Shown here one piece after another: positions 36,217 to 45,331 of a stretch of 57,186 bases of DNA. The position numbers and the translations under genes were made by a program. Every line of letters begins with the position of its first letter. The stretch's first letter is position 1. This DNA is from Nitrospirales bacterium (GTDB lineage: Bacteria; Nitrospirota; Nitrospiria; Nitrospirales; UBA8639). The DNA is taken from NCBI GenBank assembly GCA_029261255.1, contig JAJDBQ010000207.1, forward strand, positions 1-57,186. Reading direction: 5' to 3'. The notes below the pieces were generated by a model. The model was not told the origin of the DNA and did not search any database. It saw nothing but the letters and a program-made list of their open reading frames with translations.

Positions 36217-36912
36217 TTAAGGAAGGAGGACCATGGTCTCAGACGGCACCACGATGGTATCCCCAGGTTTCAATACGATATTTTCCCCACCGCGTAAAAT
36301 GATTTCGTCATAATTCACGACAATTTTTTTAGGGGCCTCACTGTTTCGTCCTAGCCGAAAGATGGTAATCCGACTCCGCACTGCATCAGGACTTAACCCA
36401 CCAGCAAGCCCTATCGCTTGGACGAGAGTCGTATGGCTCAGTAGCGGAATTTTCCCGCCTCCACCTTCACCACCACCACCGATGGCACCTTGAACTGTGA
36501 AGTAATAACTCCTAATTTCCTTCACAATAATGGCGACAGTGGGGTTTTCTTTGTACTCCTTGAGTTTTTTCGTAATTCGATCACGCAACTCCGAAGTGGT
36601 TAACCCTACGGCTTTCACATCACCAATGAGGGGAAGCGAAATACGCCCATCTGGGCGGACGAAGACTTCCCGAGACAAATCTGGATTTCGCCAAACACTA
36701 ATTTCTAGAATATCTTCAGGTCCGATAATATAATCATCCACGACAATCAGGGCTCTTATCTCTGCACGACTTTCAGCACGCTTCGCTGCTGAAGCTTGAG
36801 ACACGTCCGTTCCAGATTGTGCAAAACTTGATACAGGAATACTGACCAATCCCCCCAAACAAAGAAGGACCATCAATGTTCTCATTTTTCGACCAAGTAG
36901 AATCCCCAGCAT
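36217..36912 (-). CDS. Second Wza-like export protein, non-lipoprotein, with a Gly-rich insert
   Basis: A 231-residue paralogue of the export lipoprotein downstream: the same Poly_export block (IIGPEDILEISVWRNPDLSR, VRPDGRISLPLIGDV) and an SLBB-type domain. Its signal peptide ends in SSFAQSGT without a lipobox Cys, and the loop after YYFTVQGA carries a Gly-rich insertion (IGGGGEGGGGK). AGAGG precedes ATG 36912. Two tandem Wza proteins, one lipidated and one soluble or differently anchored, may build a mixed or stacked channel. It is the first gene of the operon, and the promoter should lie in 36913-37100. Confidence 0.88.
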   Translation of the reverse strand: MLGILLGRKMRTLMVLLCLGGLVSIPVSSFAQSGTDVSQASAAKRAESRAEIRALIVVDDYIIGPEDILEISVWRNPDLSREVFVRPDGRISLPLIGDVKAVGLTTSELRDRITKKLKEYKENPTVAIIVKEIRSYYFTVQGAIGGGGEGGGGKIPLLSHTTLVQAIGLAGGLSPDAVRSRITIFRLGRNSEAPKKIVVNYDEIILRGGENIVLKPGDTIVVPSETMVLLP

Positions 36913-37343
36913 AATGCACCTCTTCTCCGTAAAGGAGATGTTTATAAATTGTCCAAGAATATTGATTGATATCCCAACAAGATATAGCCTCTATCGGAAG
37001 AATGAATGGTTTCCTCAAGCAATATTCGTCTTTTGCAAACTAATCCAAGAAACCTTCAGGAATACTTAAACTATTTCAGTGGAAAATCACCAAGAAAAAT
37101 GCATAAAGTCCTAATAATTAAAACAATTTGACATCATATCGTTATCAAAAAATAACTGCAAGAAATTCACAAAACCCCGGCAGAAAGATCCGAACGTTAA
37201 CTTCGAGTGAAGCTAAGAATAAAGACGCCAAGCATGCCACAGTCCCTTACAGTATGCATCGAATGCATCGTGCCTATCCGCATCAGCAGCTGTTAGATAA
37301 AAAATGCAGCTTATTTGGAAATTTGGGTAAGCAAGGTGGTAAA
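36913..37343. other. Upstream region of the EPS export operon
   Basis: About 430 bp, AT-rich near the operon start, no coding frame. No sigma-54 promoter with good spacing was found close to the first gene, unlike the PEP-CTERM genes, and no sigma-70 pair stood out clearly. Confidence 0.4.
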
Positions 37344-37420
37344 TGGTGCCCCCGACACGAATTGAACGTGCGGCCCGCGGTTTAGGAAACCACTGCTCTA
37401 TCCAACTGAGCTACGGGGGC
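37344..37420 (-). tRNA. tRNA-Arg (anticodon CCT)
   Basis: The minus strand folds into a full cloverleaf: a 7-bp acceptor stem GCCCCCG/CGGGGGC, a D arm with AGCTCAGTTGGATAGAGC, an anticodon stem GTGGT/ACCGC around loop TTCCTAA (anticodon CCT, reading AGG), and a T arm with GTTCAATTC. The discriminator A at 37347 is followed by an encoded CCA at 37344-37346. It reads in the same direction as the EPS operon downstream. Confidence 0.95.
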
Positions 37421-37730
37421 AACAATTACGCACAACTTAGAATTCTTTATGGCTGACTAGGATCACGAGAGGGTAGAATCTACAATACAGACAATTTGCA
37501 AATGTACAGTTTTTCACAAAACTTAACAAGTTGCTAGCATTGACGATCCATTATTCTTATCCATCGAACTCTAAAAAACGTACCAACTTAGTGCATACCT
37601 AGGATTTATTCTCACCTGCTTACGGTGACCAATCCTTCATAGGCGCTGAATATCTGATTCGAGAGAGTCTACCAATTTCCAGGTTTTCACTAGCCGTAGC
37701 AGATCTGAAATCTATTTCAACAATCACAAG
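37421..37730. other. No recognisable feature between the tRNA and the radical SAM gene
   Basis: About 310 bp; no attachment-site repeat of the tRNA 3' end was noticed here and no coding frame is recognised. Confidence 0.4.
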
Positions 37731-38743
37731 ATGCAACTCATTAGCAACCCTCCTAACCCATTTCTCTCTGAAGTGCGTGAACTCCTCGGACCTGCTCCTA
37801 CCGTTGCACCCGATATTTTTGAAGAAAAATCAAAGTCCATACTCAGTCGTAATGACAGTCCTGACTTACCTTTTCGTTGGAGTCTTAATCCGTATCAAGG
37901 CTGTTTCCATGCGTGCGCCTATTGTTATGCGCGGCCTTCTCACGAATATCGAGGTTTCGGGGCTGGTCAGACTTTGAATCAAAACTCGTCGTCAAGATCA
38001 ACGCCGCAGATAAGTTGCAAGAAACGTTCAAGAAATCCTCCTGGAATGATGAACTCATCGTATTTTCTGGCAATACGGACCCATACCAACCCCTGGAAGC
38101 GGAATACAAGCTCACTCGTGCCTGTCTACAAACCTGCGCGACTTATAGTAATCCAGTAGGGATTATTTCCAAAGCAGCACTCCTCGCTAGAGATATCGAT
38201 CTATTACAAGAACTACAGAAGACCGCTTGGATACGGGTCTATCTGAGCATCCCATTTAACTCAGATGAGATAGCACGGAAGGTCGAGCCCCAAGCTCCTT
38301 CAATCTCTAAACGGTTTGCAACGTTGCAGGCCTTAGCAAAAGCTGGCATCCCGACTGCCGTCTCAATTGCCCCCGTCATACCAGGCCTGAATGAGCACCA
38401 CATCCCCCGCATTCTTTCACGAGCTCGTGACGCCGGGGCCCAAGATGCCACATTTATTCTCCTCCGACTCAACGAAAATGTGGAGAAGGTCTTTATCAAG
38501 AGGATGACCCACCATTTTCCTGATCGGATTCAGAAAATTCTGAAAAAACTCAAGGAAGTTCGTCATGGCCAAACAGGAGAACGCGGCTTTTTCAAACGAC
38601 ATCAAGGTCAAGGCACCACCTGGCACGTCATTTTCCAACTCTTTGAACAGACCTATAAACAACTCGGATTCCCAACTGTACCAGAGGCACCAATCCCCAA
38701 TACATTCCGACGACCAGGCCCCACACAACTCCCTCTGTTTTGA
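37731..38743 (+). pseudogene. PA0069-family radical SAM protein split by one frameshift
   Basis: The first frame (37731-) carries the N-terminus and the cluster motif CFHACAYCYARPSHEYRGFGAG, a CxxxCxxC radical SAM signature. The rest, SDFESKLVVKINAADKL, FSGNTDPYQPLE, then IRVYLSIPF and IAPVIPGLNEH, lies in another frame running to 38743. The switch falls at GGTCA, 37965-37969, where one missing T would restore GFGAG-SDFESKL. The family resembles spore photoproduct lyase but its function is unknown. All motifs are otherwise preserved, so this is either a very recent mutation or a sequencing error. Confidence 0.8.
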
Positions 38744-38862
38744 CTCCTCAGGGATAAAAACACTGAGCCGTTTGGCAAGCTCCCAACGCCTCCAGTACAA
38801 TCGTACCCAAGTTCACAATCTTCTATCCTCAATGACATCTTACAAGAATATGGATATCCCCA

Positions 38863-40095
38863 ATGCTTCATAGTAGCAAGATATGCGTAAAATTTATCGT
38901 TCCTCTTTCACTCACCCTACTCTGCTTCAGCGTTCTCAGCTGTTCCGAACCCAAAGAACCATGGGACCTCCACACCGAACAAGGCAGAACCCTCATGGAA
39001 CAGGGGAAATTCCCTGAGGCCGAAAAAGAATTACAAAGTGCGCTTACACTCGCTGAGCAATTTGGCAATCAAGATCCACGACTCATTCAATCCCTGACGA
39101 ATCTCGCGATTCTGCATAATGCCAAGGGTGCACCAGAGGAAGCTGAAGACTTACTCCAGAAAACCGTGGCCATCCATGAAAACGCACCCAACCCCGATAC
39201 GACAGGACTCGCCGTGAGTCTCAGTAATCTGGGAGCCTTGTATGTCACACAAAAGAAATTCGACGAGGCGCAGCAACATTTCGAACGAGCCTTAGCCATC
39301 CGCGAAAAGTCCCAAGGACCTGATGACCCAGAAACGATTCATGACGTGGAAAATTTGGCCGGCCTCTTTGTTCGACAATCTCAATTCGACAATGCTGAGC
39401 CCTATCTCAAGCGCGTCCTCGCGAGTGCTGAACAAACTAATGAGCCTGAGTCGCCAAAACTTGTGGAGCCTCTCAACAATCTGGCACTCCTCTATCGAGC
39501 CCAGGAAAAATATGATCAAGCCGAAACGTTGCTTCTCCGTGCCCTGAAGATTAAAGAAAAGCAACTCGGCCCTACGAATCCAAATTTGCTTGGCAGTCTC
39601 AATAATTTGGCCTTACTCTACAGCTCGGCCAAACAGCTCACCAAAGCCATTCCGTTATTAGAGCGCATGGTCACGATTACCGAAGAAGGATTTGGCAAAG
39701 AACATCCTCGAGTCGCCATCACGCTCAATCAACTCGCGGAAATCCATCGTCTCCAAAACCAAACCGAACAAGCCATTCCGATCATTCAACGAGCGATCGG
39801 TATTATCGAAAAAGCCGAGGGACCAGAGCATTCGGGATTATCAGGGCCGTTGAATAATTTAGCTGTACTCTATTTGAACAGTGGGCAATACGCCGATGCC
39901 GACCCTGTCTTCCAGCGAGCTATTGCCATCACTGAGGAAACAATGGGTAAAAGCCATTTTCGAGTGGAACGAGCTCTTAGGAATTATGCTCAATTATTAA
40001 GAAAAATGGACCGCGCAGAAGAAGCGCTCGCACTTGAAACCCGAGCAGATGCGATCCTCGAAAAGAATACTCAAAGCCCAAGTCCACCTAAATAG
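38863..40095 (+). CDS. TPR lipoprotein (kinesin-light-chain-like repeats)
   Basis: A 410-residue protein with a lipoprotein signal peptide (hydrophobic FIVPLSLTLLCFSVL, lipobox LSCS) and about eight 42-residue tetratricopeptide repeats of the kinesin-light-chain type (LNNLALLYRAQEKYDQAE, ALKIKEKQLGP). It is a protein-protein interaction scaffold in the periplasm or on a membrane surface. There is no catalytic domain. The repeats are well spaced and the gene appears complete. Its partners are unknown; the neighbours are not obviously related. Confidence 0.8.
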   Translation: MLHSSKICVKFIVPLSLTLLCFSVLSCSEPKEPWDLHTEQGRTLMEQGKFPEAEKELQSALTLAEQFGNQDPRLIQSLTNLAILHNAKGAPEEAEDLLQKTVAIHENAPNPDTTGLAVSLSNLGALYVTQKKFDEAQQHFERALAIREKSQGPDDPETIHDVENLAGLFVRQSQFDNAEPYLKRVLASAEQTNEPESPKLVEPLNNLALLYRAQEKYDQAETLLLRALKIKEKQLGPTNPNLLGSLNNLALLYSSAKQLTKAIPLLERMVTITEEGFGKEHPRVAITLNQLAEIHRLQNQTEQAIPIIQRAIGIIEKAEGPEHSGLSGPLNNLAVLYLNSGQYADADPVFQRAIAITEETMGKSHFRVERALRNYAQLLRKMDRAEEALALETRADAILEKNTQSPSPPK

Positions 40096-40332
40096 TCAGT
40101 CAGACTTTACGCGTAGACGACAACGAACCGAATCGCGTGCTCCATACCTACGAAATGCCTGGACTAACCCTGAAAGGCTTCATCGCTAAAAGAGAGAAGA
40201 TCATCCTGTCTTGGAATTCGGATAAAAGAATGACGAGATAAACAATGTCTTCCCCTCATTCCACCAATGGGATACATTCCTGTAGTTCTTCTGTGCCCCC
40301 TGAAATCTCTTCCTTGGTTCACTTGAATTTCC

Positions 40333-40824
40333 ATGAGTACAACGCGACTACATAGGATTCAACGCAAACGATGGAGTGCATTCATTATCATGATGATCGC
40401 CTCTCCTTTCAATTATTCAGATTTGAGCCGCGCAGCACAGGAGACCCCAGAGCACACGAAAACTCCCAATATTGAAATGACATTTAGCGGGACGGGAGGG
40501 AAAGAGACAGAACCTTTCACCCTTAAAGACGGGTGGAAAATACAATGGGAAACAGAATCTCCAACATTCAAACTATCTGCGCATGGCACTGCTCAACGAC
40601 CATATGTTGGGTCAACAAATGAACGAGAAAAGATTCTACAATGGTTCGAATCTGTACAACCCATCGTGTTGGCTAATACCACTGAGTCAAAAGGCACAGC
40701 CTTTCATCCATTTGGTGGGACGTTTTCCCTCAAGATCGTCGCGGATGGTCCCTGGAGCATTTACCTCAAAACAATACCAGACACGAAAGATTACCTGGAC
40801 GTTCCCTATACAGGTGCGCCTTAA
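40333..40824 (+). CDS. Putative secreted protein of unknown function
   Basis: A 163-residue frame with a basic start and a hydrophobic segment (WSAFIIMMIASPF) that could be a signal peptide or anchor, followed by a mostly beta-type region with GGTFSLKIVADGPWSIYL near the end. That pattern resembles small extracellular beta-sandwich proteins where one residue series wraps the ligand. No family is recognised with certainty and no clear ribosome binding site precedes ATG 40333. Confidence 0.5.
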   Translation: MSTTRLHRIQRKRWSAFIIMMIASPFNYSDLSRAAQETPEHTKTPNIEMTFSGTGGKETEPFTLKDGWKIQWETESPTFKLSAHGTAQRPYVGSTNEREKILQWFESVQPIVLANTTESKGTAFHPFGGTFSLKIVADGPWSIYLKTIPDTKDYLDVPYTGAP

Positions 40825-40897
40825 CAACGTGATCAGCGATTCTAAAAATTAACACTCTGCTATCAATTACTCACCTTGCCAAAAAGGAGAAAATCAT

Positions 40898-41257
40898 ATG
40901 CCAAAATTCATTGAACAACCAACAAGAATTGAAGCGGCAGGAAATAAACCCAAACTGATCGACGAGTTTTTCGGGCATGTCAATTCTGAGACGCCCGGAA
41001 TCAGCATTGCCCGCATGCAGAGTCCCTCTGGCTGGGTAGAACCAGGTCAGACACCAGAATTTGATGAATATACCGTTGTTCTCAAAGGTATGTTGAAAGT
41101 AGAAACAAAGGAGACCACCTTAGAAGTCAATGCCGGGCAAGGTGTACTCACTGAAAAAGGGGAATGGATTCGATATAGCACGCCCGGGCCAGACGGAGCA
41201 GAATATATTGCAGTATGTCTCCCTGCATTCTCTCCGAATACAGTTAACAGGGATTAA
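40898..41257 (+). CDS. Single-domain cupin protein
   Basis: A 119-residue small beta-barrel protein of the cupin superfamily. The first motif region is FDEYTVVLKGMLKVE and the second is VNAGQGVLTEKGEWIRYS; the His ligands common in metal-binding cupins are partly replaced. AAAAAGGAG directly before ATG 40898 supports the start. Such proteins bind small acids or sugars; the ligand is unknown. Base composition is like that of its neighbours. Confidence 0.7.
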   Translation: MPKFIEQPTRIEAAGNKPKLIDEFFGHVNSETPGISIARMQSPSGWVEPGQTPEFDEYTVVLKGMLKVETKETTLEVNAGQGVLTEKGEWIRYSTPGPDGAEYIAVCLPAFSPNTVNRD

Positions 41258-41410
41258 TCAGGGCGGGAAATTTTAGCAATCCAAAGTGTGGGTGGAAAGA
41301 ACGACGAAGTCTCCTACAGGCGCACACTCGTCGTCAGTAATAAGCCCGCAGTGAAACTGCTAAATGATGTTTCGTCGATTGCTCTTTTTGCTCGCGACTG
41401 TTTATTTCGA

Positions 41411-41890
41411 TCAGTGACGATGCCGGCCGCGATGACCTTGGCCAAAAAATCGCGGACCATAGTGACGAGACTTTCCATAAAACAACGACCCACCAAAAAA
41501 TCGATCGCGGCCATAATGAAAATTGAGGCCTATAGGCGGATAGATATATAGCGAAGGAGAGTTATACCACCGCGACCGCTTTCGTGTGAGTTTTCGCTCG
41601 AGTTTTGCTGTGCTTGAAGCTTGTTGCGCGAGTTGTTGCTGAAATTGCTGATTCTTCTGCTTCTGGAATTCCAACTCCAGTTCCAATTTCGCAATCTTTT
41701 CTTGTTGTAGTTCGGTAAACGTTCGAGTGCACCGGCTCTGAGCTTCACCTGTGAAACCAGTACATTCCCATGGGACGGCCTGATCTGCTGCGCTCACGGA
41801 AACACTCCAGAACATCATTCCCAAAACACAGAGAACACTCAAGCTACGGCTCAATACAGAATGCGTAAATGGGTAACGTGAAAACCTCAT
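41411..41890 (-). CDS. Secreted coiled-coil protein with a His/Arg/Gly-rich tail
   Basis: A 159-residue protein: a signal peptide (SLSVLCVLGMMFWSVSVSA, cleavage after SAA), a short Cys pair (WECTGF...SRCTRTF), a coiled coil rich in Glu, Gln and Lys (about 55-100) and a basic aromatic C-terminus (FHYGRDRFFGG...GHRGRHRH). No family is recognised. The Cys pair may form a disulfide. The tail could bind polyanions or metal. Confidence 0.6.
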   Translation of the reverse strand: MRFSRYPFTHSVLSRSLSVLCVLGMMFWSVSVSAADQAVPWECTGFTGEAQSRCTRTFTELQQEKIAKLELELEFQKQKNQQFQQQLAQQASSTAKLERKLTRKRSRWYNSPSLYIYPPIGLNFHYGRDRFFGGSLFYGKSRHYGPRFFGQGHRGRHRH

Positions 41891-42071
41891 GATTGTTCCC
41901 CCTTATTTCCTGAACAGATCTATTGTACCAAGAAACAGATGCACATTGCCGAACCTAGCCCTCAGGGTTCTCCACTCATTCCCATGAATGAGAAATACCG
42001 CTAAAGATTGACATGTTATCGTCGAAATCGTAGCCTTGCTCAGTTATGCACAAGAGGACTCGCACCACACT

Positions 42072-43121
42072 ATGAGCAACATTACACCGCACATCTCAGA
42101 CGATGTCATTCGTTGTGGGTGGGTAGGAAATAAACCCCATTATCTTCCGTATCATGACGAAGAATGGGGGGTGCCTGTTCATGATGAACATCGTCACTTT
42201 GAAATGCTGATTTTGGAAGGAGCACAAGCTGGATTATCCTGGTCCACCATCTTGCTGCGACGTGAGGGCTACCGAAAAGCCTTTGCACAATTTGATCCAC
42301 TCAAAGTTGCAAAATTTGACACCCGCAAACAAGCAACACTCCTCCAAAATACGGGCATCATTCGTAATCGTCTCAAGATCAAGTCGGCCATCACCAACGC
42401 AAAAGCTTTCTTAAACGTGCAGAATGAGTTTGGGTCGTTTGATGCCTATATCTGGCAATTTGTCGGTGGCAAGCCCAAAATCAATTATTGGAAAAACCTG
42501 TCTCAAGTCCCCGCCACTACACCAGAGAGTGATCTTCTGTCCAAAGATCTCAAAAAACGCGGATTTAGTTTTGTCGGTAGCACCGTGATCTATGCTCATA
42601 TGCAAGCGGCCGGCTTGGTAAATGATCATACAATCGATTGTTTTCGACATCCCTCAAGCGTGTCATCCAAATCTTCACGCAAAACGTCCAGCAGGAACAT
42701 CGCTCAATCTCGTACTCCGACAAAAAAATCTCAAGCAGCCCATTCTCGTAAAACTCACAACACTCGAGGACTGAAGATCCAGATTAAGCGCATCTATGAT
42801 TCCCCTTCGGAGGAAGATGGAACCCGAGTACTTATCGATCGATTGTGGCCTCGTGGCATTTCGAAAGACATAGCTCAATTAGATTTGTGGATGAAAGAAG
42901 TCGCCCCGTCAACGGCTTTACGTCAATGGTTCAACCATGAAGCCAGTCGGTGGAAAGAATTCACCAATCGCTATTCAACCGAACTGGATCAACAGCCCGA
43001 TGGCGTAAACAAGATTAGAACCTTGGCGCGAAATGCCAGCCTCACACTTCTCTTCAGCAGCAAAGAGCAGAAGCTGAATAATGCCGTTGCCTTAAAAGAA
43101 TATTTAGAAAGATCCGAATAG
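42072..43121 (+). CDS. Fusion of DNA-3-methyladenine glycosylase I (Tag) and a DUF488 domain
   Basis: The N-terminal 190 residues form a complete Tag glycosylase: RCGWVG near the start, YHDEEWGVPVHDE, LEGAQAGLSWSTIL, GFSFVGSTVIYAHMQA and VNDHTIDCFRH. All four zinc ligands are present (Cys and His near the start, His-x3-Cys at the end). It removes 3-methyladenine from DNA. A basic Ser/Lys/Arg-rich linker of about 40 residues leads to a DUF488/YeaO-type domain (IKRIYDSPSEEDGTRVLIDRLWPRGI, LDLWMKEVAPS, LLFSSKEQKLNNAVAL) of unknown function. ATG 42072 is taken as start; ATG 42036 would add a tail without homology. Confidence 0.85.
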   Translation: MSNITPHISDDVIRCGWVGNKPHYLPYHDEEWGVPVHDEHRHFEMLILEGAQAGLSWSTILLRREGYRKAFAQFDPLKVAKFDTRKQATLLQNTGIIRNRLKIKSAITNAKAFLNVQNEFGSFDAYIWQFVGGKPKINYWKNLSQVPATTPESDLLSKDLKKRGFSFVGSTVIYAHMQAAGLVNDHTIDCFRHPSSVSSKSSRKTSSRNIAQSRTPTKKSQAAHSRKTHNTRGLKIQIKRIYDSPSEEDGTRVLIDRLWPRGISKDIAQLDLWMKEVAPSTALRQWFNHEASRWKEFTNRYSTELDQQPDGVNKIRTLARNASLTLLFSSKEQKLNNAVALKEYLERSE

Positions 43122-43187
43122 CATTGACTCCAAGAATACAAGGCCTATCCACACACCCTCTACATTCGTCGCGTGGTTATTAGGATC

Positions 43188-43610
43188 ATGCGACCCGTCA
43201 TCCAAAAAGACAAAACCGGATGTGGACTTGCCTGTGTAGCAACACTAGCAGGCGTGAGCTATCGGCAGGTAAAAACAAAGGCAGGACAACTAGGAATCAA
43301 AGTAGAAGACCCCAAACTTTGGACAAATACCAGATATATCCGAAAACTCCTGGCAGGCTATACCATCTCGGTGTCTCGTCAAGTTACGACATTCAGATCA
43401 TGGCAGAATCTACCTCCCCTCGCATTGTTAGCCATCAAATGGCATCAGGAACATGACTCTGCCTCTTGGCATTGGGTAGTCTTTTATCGAGGATCACAAG
43501 GTCCCATCGTGCTTGACCCCAAACGAGAGCTCCGCACACATTGCCGCACAGATTTTGGCCGCATCAAACCGAAGTGGTTCCTCACGATCAATTCACATAC
43601 ATTCAAGTAG
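43188..43610 (+). CDS. Stand-alone peptidase C39-like protein
   Basis: About 140 residues resembling the C39 papain-like domain. QKDKTGCGLACVATLAG carries Gln and catalytic Cys, SWHWVVFYRG the His, and IVLDP the Asp. C39 domains normally cut double-glycine leader peptides inside bacteriocin ABC exporters; stand-alone versions lack the transporter and their role is often unclear. There is no signal peptide. GTG 43173 is an alternative start, but ATG 43188 follows AGGA. DUF5069 and TPR genes follow closely on the same strand. Confidence 0.65.
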   Translation: MRPVIQKDKTGCGLACVATLAGVSYRQVKTKAGQLGIKVEDPKLWTNTRYIRKLLAGYTISVSRQVTTFRSWQNLPPLALLAIKWHQEHDSASWHWVVFYRGSQGPIVLDPKRELRTHCRTDFGRIKPKWFLTINSHTFK

Positions 43611-43629
43611 GGACAGAGGCGGCAGCGTC

Positions 43630-44061
43630 ATGCCAGAGGACAAACCAACTTTTCGTCAGCCACAAGAACAATTAGGCGGATGCTGTTGGCTCCCACGCTT
43701 GAAGGATAAAATTCTCGCTGGGCACCAGGGCCAACTCCCCTTGCTCTATCGGCTTGCCCTTGGCAGTAGTCTGGGCATTGACGGTCACTTCCTTCGACAT
43801 TTTCAAATAACATTTACAGATTTTCGCCAAACCGTCCTGACAACGATCCATGACGAGGAATTGGCCAAATGGTTTCAGCGGCAACCGACATGTACACCAA
43901 AAGCTATTCAGAACTGGAACACACTGGCCCCAAAACTGGGCACCGCAGGGAACCCAGGATATCTCACCCGCCACGTTGTTAAATTTCTGCTCTATCCAAA
44001 ATCCATCACAGAACCAGTCGCATCCCTATTCGAAGCCATTACTCAAGATGAAAGAATGTAA
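43630..44061 (+). CDS. DUF5069-family protein
   Basis: A 143-residue soluble protein with the family's marks: WLPRLKDKILAGHQGQLPL near the start, GIDGHFLRHF in the middle and EELAKWFQRQ toward the end. The function of DUF5069 is unknown. ATG 43630 is preferred to an upstream start in the same frame because the added residues overlap the previous gene and have no homology. It lies 20 bp after the C39-like gene and overlaps the next gene by 14 bases, so the three form an operon. Confidence 0.7.
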   Translation: MPEDKPTFRQPQEQLGGCCWLPRLKDKILAGHQGQLPLLYRLALGSSLGIDGHFLRHFQITFTDFRQTVLTTIHDEELAKWFQRQPTCTPKAIQNWNTLAPKLGTAGNPGYLTRHVVKFLLYPKSITEPVASLFEAITQDERM

Positions 44062-44857
44062 GCCGATAGTCGACCCTACAGCTTGGATCCTTCGTGGCCA
44101 GCCACACCCCTCACCTGTATTCAATATTCCTTCCTTCAGCCTTTTCCAAAGAAAAATAAAATACCACGCACTCGCAATCATGCTTTTCATTGGATTTCCC
44201 CTATCCGATGTTCAGGCTCAGATCGTATTTTTTTCTATAGATTACGATTTTAAAGGGCCAACGACTAATGAACGAGTGGAATCTGGACTTGGCAAAACAC
44301 GTGAAACTCTACGTGCGTTACCGAAATTCAAAAAAAATGACGCACTCACCCATTGGCAATTGGCAACAATCCTAAGTCAACAGGGTGATCCGAATGGGGC
44401 GATAGAAGAATACCTAGCCGCTCTCGAGTTAAATCCCTCATTGAGTGCGGCCTATCGTGAACTCGGTGCGGTGTATATTGATAAACACGAATGGAAAAAA
44501 GCCGAGCAGTCGCTAGAGAAGGGCACTACACTCAATCCTCACGACCACCTCGCCTTCTATTGGTTGGGACGATCACTTCTCGCACAAGAACGCTTCCCTC
44601 TGGCTCAAACAGCACTGTCGACAGCCACACAACTCGAGCCGAACAATCCAGAAACCCAGTCGGATCTTGCACTCGCATTGATGGCTCAAGGTCTTTTCCA
44701 AGAAGCAGAGGTGGCCATAAAAACAGCCATCAGACTGCAACCAGATTTTGCCGAAGCCCACCACCGGCTTGAACGAATGCAGGCATCACATGCCAACCCG
44801 CATGAGCTAATCCAAGCAGCCCATGATATTCTTGATACCTTGTTTCGGCGAGAATAG
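44048..44857 (+). CDS. TPR-repeat protein, probably exported
   Basis: About 269 residues. A hydrophobic segment (HALAIMLFIGFPLSDVQAQ) with an AQ cleavage site lies about 45 residues in, so either the start is at ATG 44180, giving a normal signal peptide, or the longer form is membrane-tethered. Four to five TPR units follow (WQLATILSQQGDPNGAIEEY, AYRELGAVYIDKHEWKKAE, AFYWLGRSLLAQERF, SDLALALMAQGLFQEAE). It acts as a binding scaffold without a catalytic domain. A terminator follows at 44881. Confidence 0.75.
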   Translation: MKECKPIVDPTAWILRGQPHPSPVFNIPSFSLFQRKIKYHALAIMLFIGFPLSDVQAQIVFFSIDYDFKGPTTNERVESGLGKTRETLRALPKFKKNDALTHWQLATILSQQGDPNGAIEEYLAALELNPSLSAAYRELGAVYIDKHEWKKAEQSLEKGTTLNPHDHLAFYWLGRSLLAQERFPLAQTALSTATQLEPNNPETQSDLALALMAQGLFQEAEVAIKTAIRLQPDFAEAHHRLERMQASHANPHELIQAAHDILDTLFRRE

Positions 44858-44880
44858 ACTTTCCGTCCGACACAAAAAAA

Positions 44881-44916
44881 CCGGCCTGTAGGTGTACACC
44901 CACAGGCCGGAATTTT
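44881..44916 (+). terminator. Bidirectional intrinsic terminator between convergent genes
   Basis: CCGGCCTGT-A-GGTGTACACC-C-ACAGGCCGG (44881-44910) forms a long GC stem. AAAAAAA lies upstream and AATTTT downstream, so it can stop the plus-strand TPR gene and the minus-strand gene at 44939. Confidence 0.85.
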
Positions 44917-44938
44917 AAAGAAATTTGTGTATTATTCT

Positions 44939-45211
44939 TTACTTGCCGAGACTGTCAATCTTCTCGTTGACCGTCTCCTTCACTTTGTCTTTCGCGTCAT
45001 CCATCATGCTGCCGGCCTCTTCTTCTTTAGTGGCGCCTTTAGCTTCAATAGCTTCTCCAGCCTCAGCTTTTGTGCTTTCCACAGCCTCGGTTGCCTCGGC
45101 CTTGGCCTCTGTCGCCTCTCCTTTGAGTTTATCAAGCATTCCGGCCATACCAACACTACCTAAACTCATGACGAACAAACCTGTCAATACTGCAATCATT
45201 AGCTTTTTCAT
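44939..45211 (-). CDS. Small secreted amphipathic-helix protein (LEA/apolipophorin-like)
   Basis: A 90-residue protein with a signal peptide (KKLMIAVLTGLFVMSLGSVGMA) and a mature chain made almost wholly of Ala, Glu, Lys and Thr in 4-7-residue repeats (TEAKAEATEAVES...), predicting one long charged helix like LEA or stress-protective proteins. GGAGG about 6 bp before ATG 45211 fixes the start; upstream in-frame Met codons lack a site. The function is unknown; protection of envelope proteins or membranes is possible. Confidence 0.7.
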   Translation of the reverse strand: MKKLMIAVLTGLFVMSLGSVGMAGMLDKLKGEATEAKAEATEAVESTKAEAGEAIEAKGATKEEEAGSMMDDAKDKVKETVNEKIDSLGK

Positions 45212-45331
45212 GATGAACCTCCGTGAAATTAAAACTGAGCGATGAAAGAGGGGGGGGTTAGGGGATGAAATAATAGTCTGCACGTTTTAGATCAAACATG
45301 TCAAATTTAGACATACTCAACCGAATCTTCT

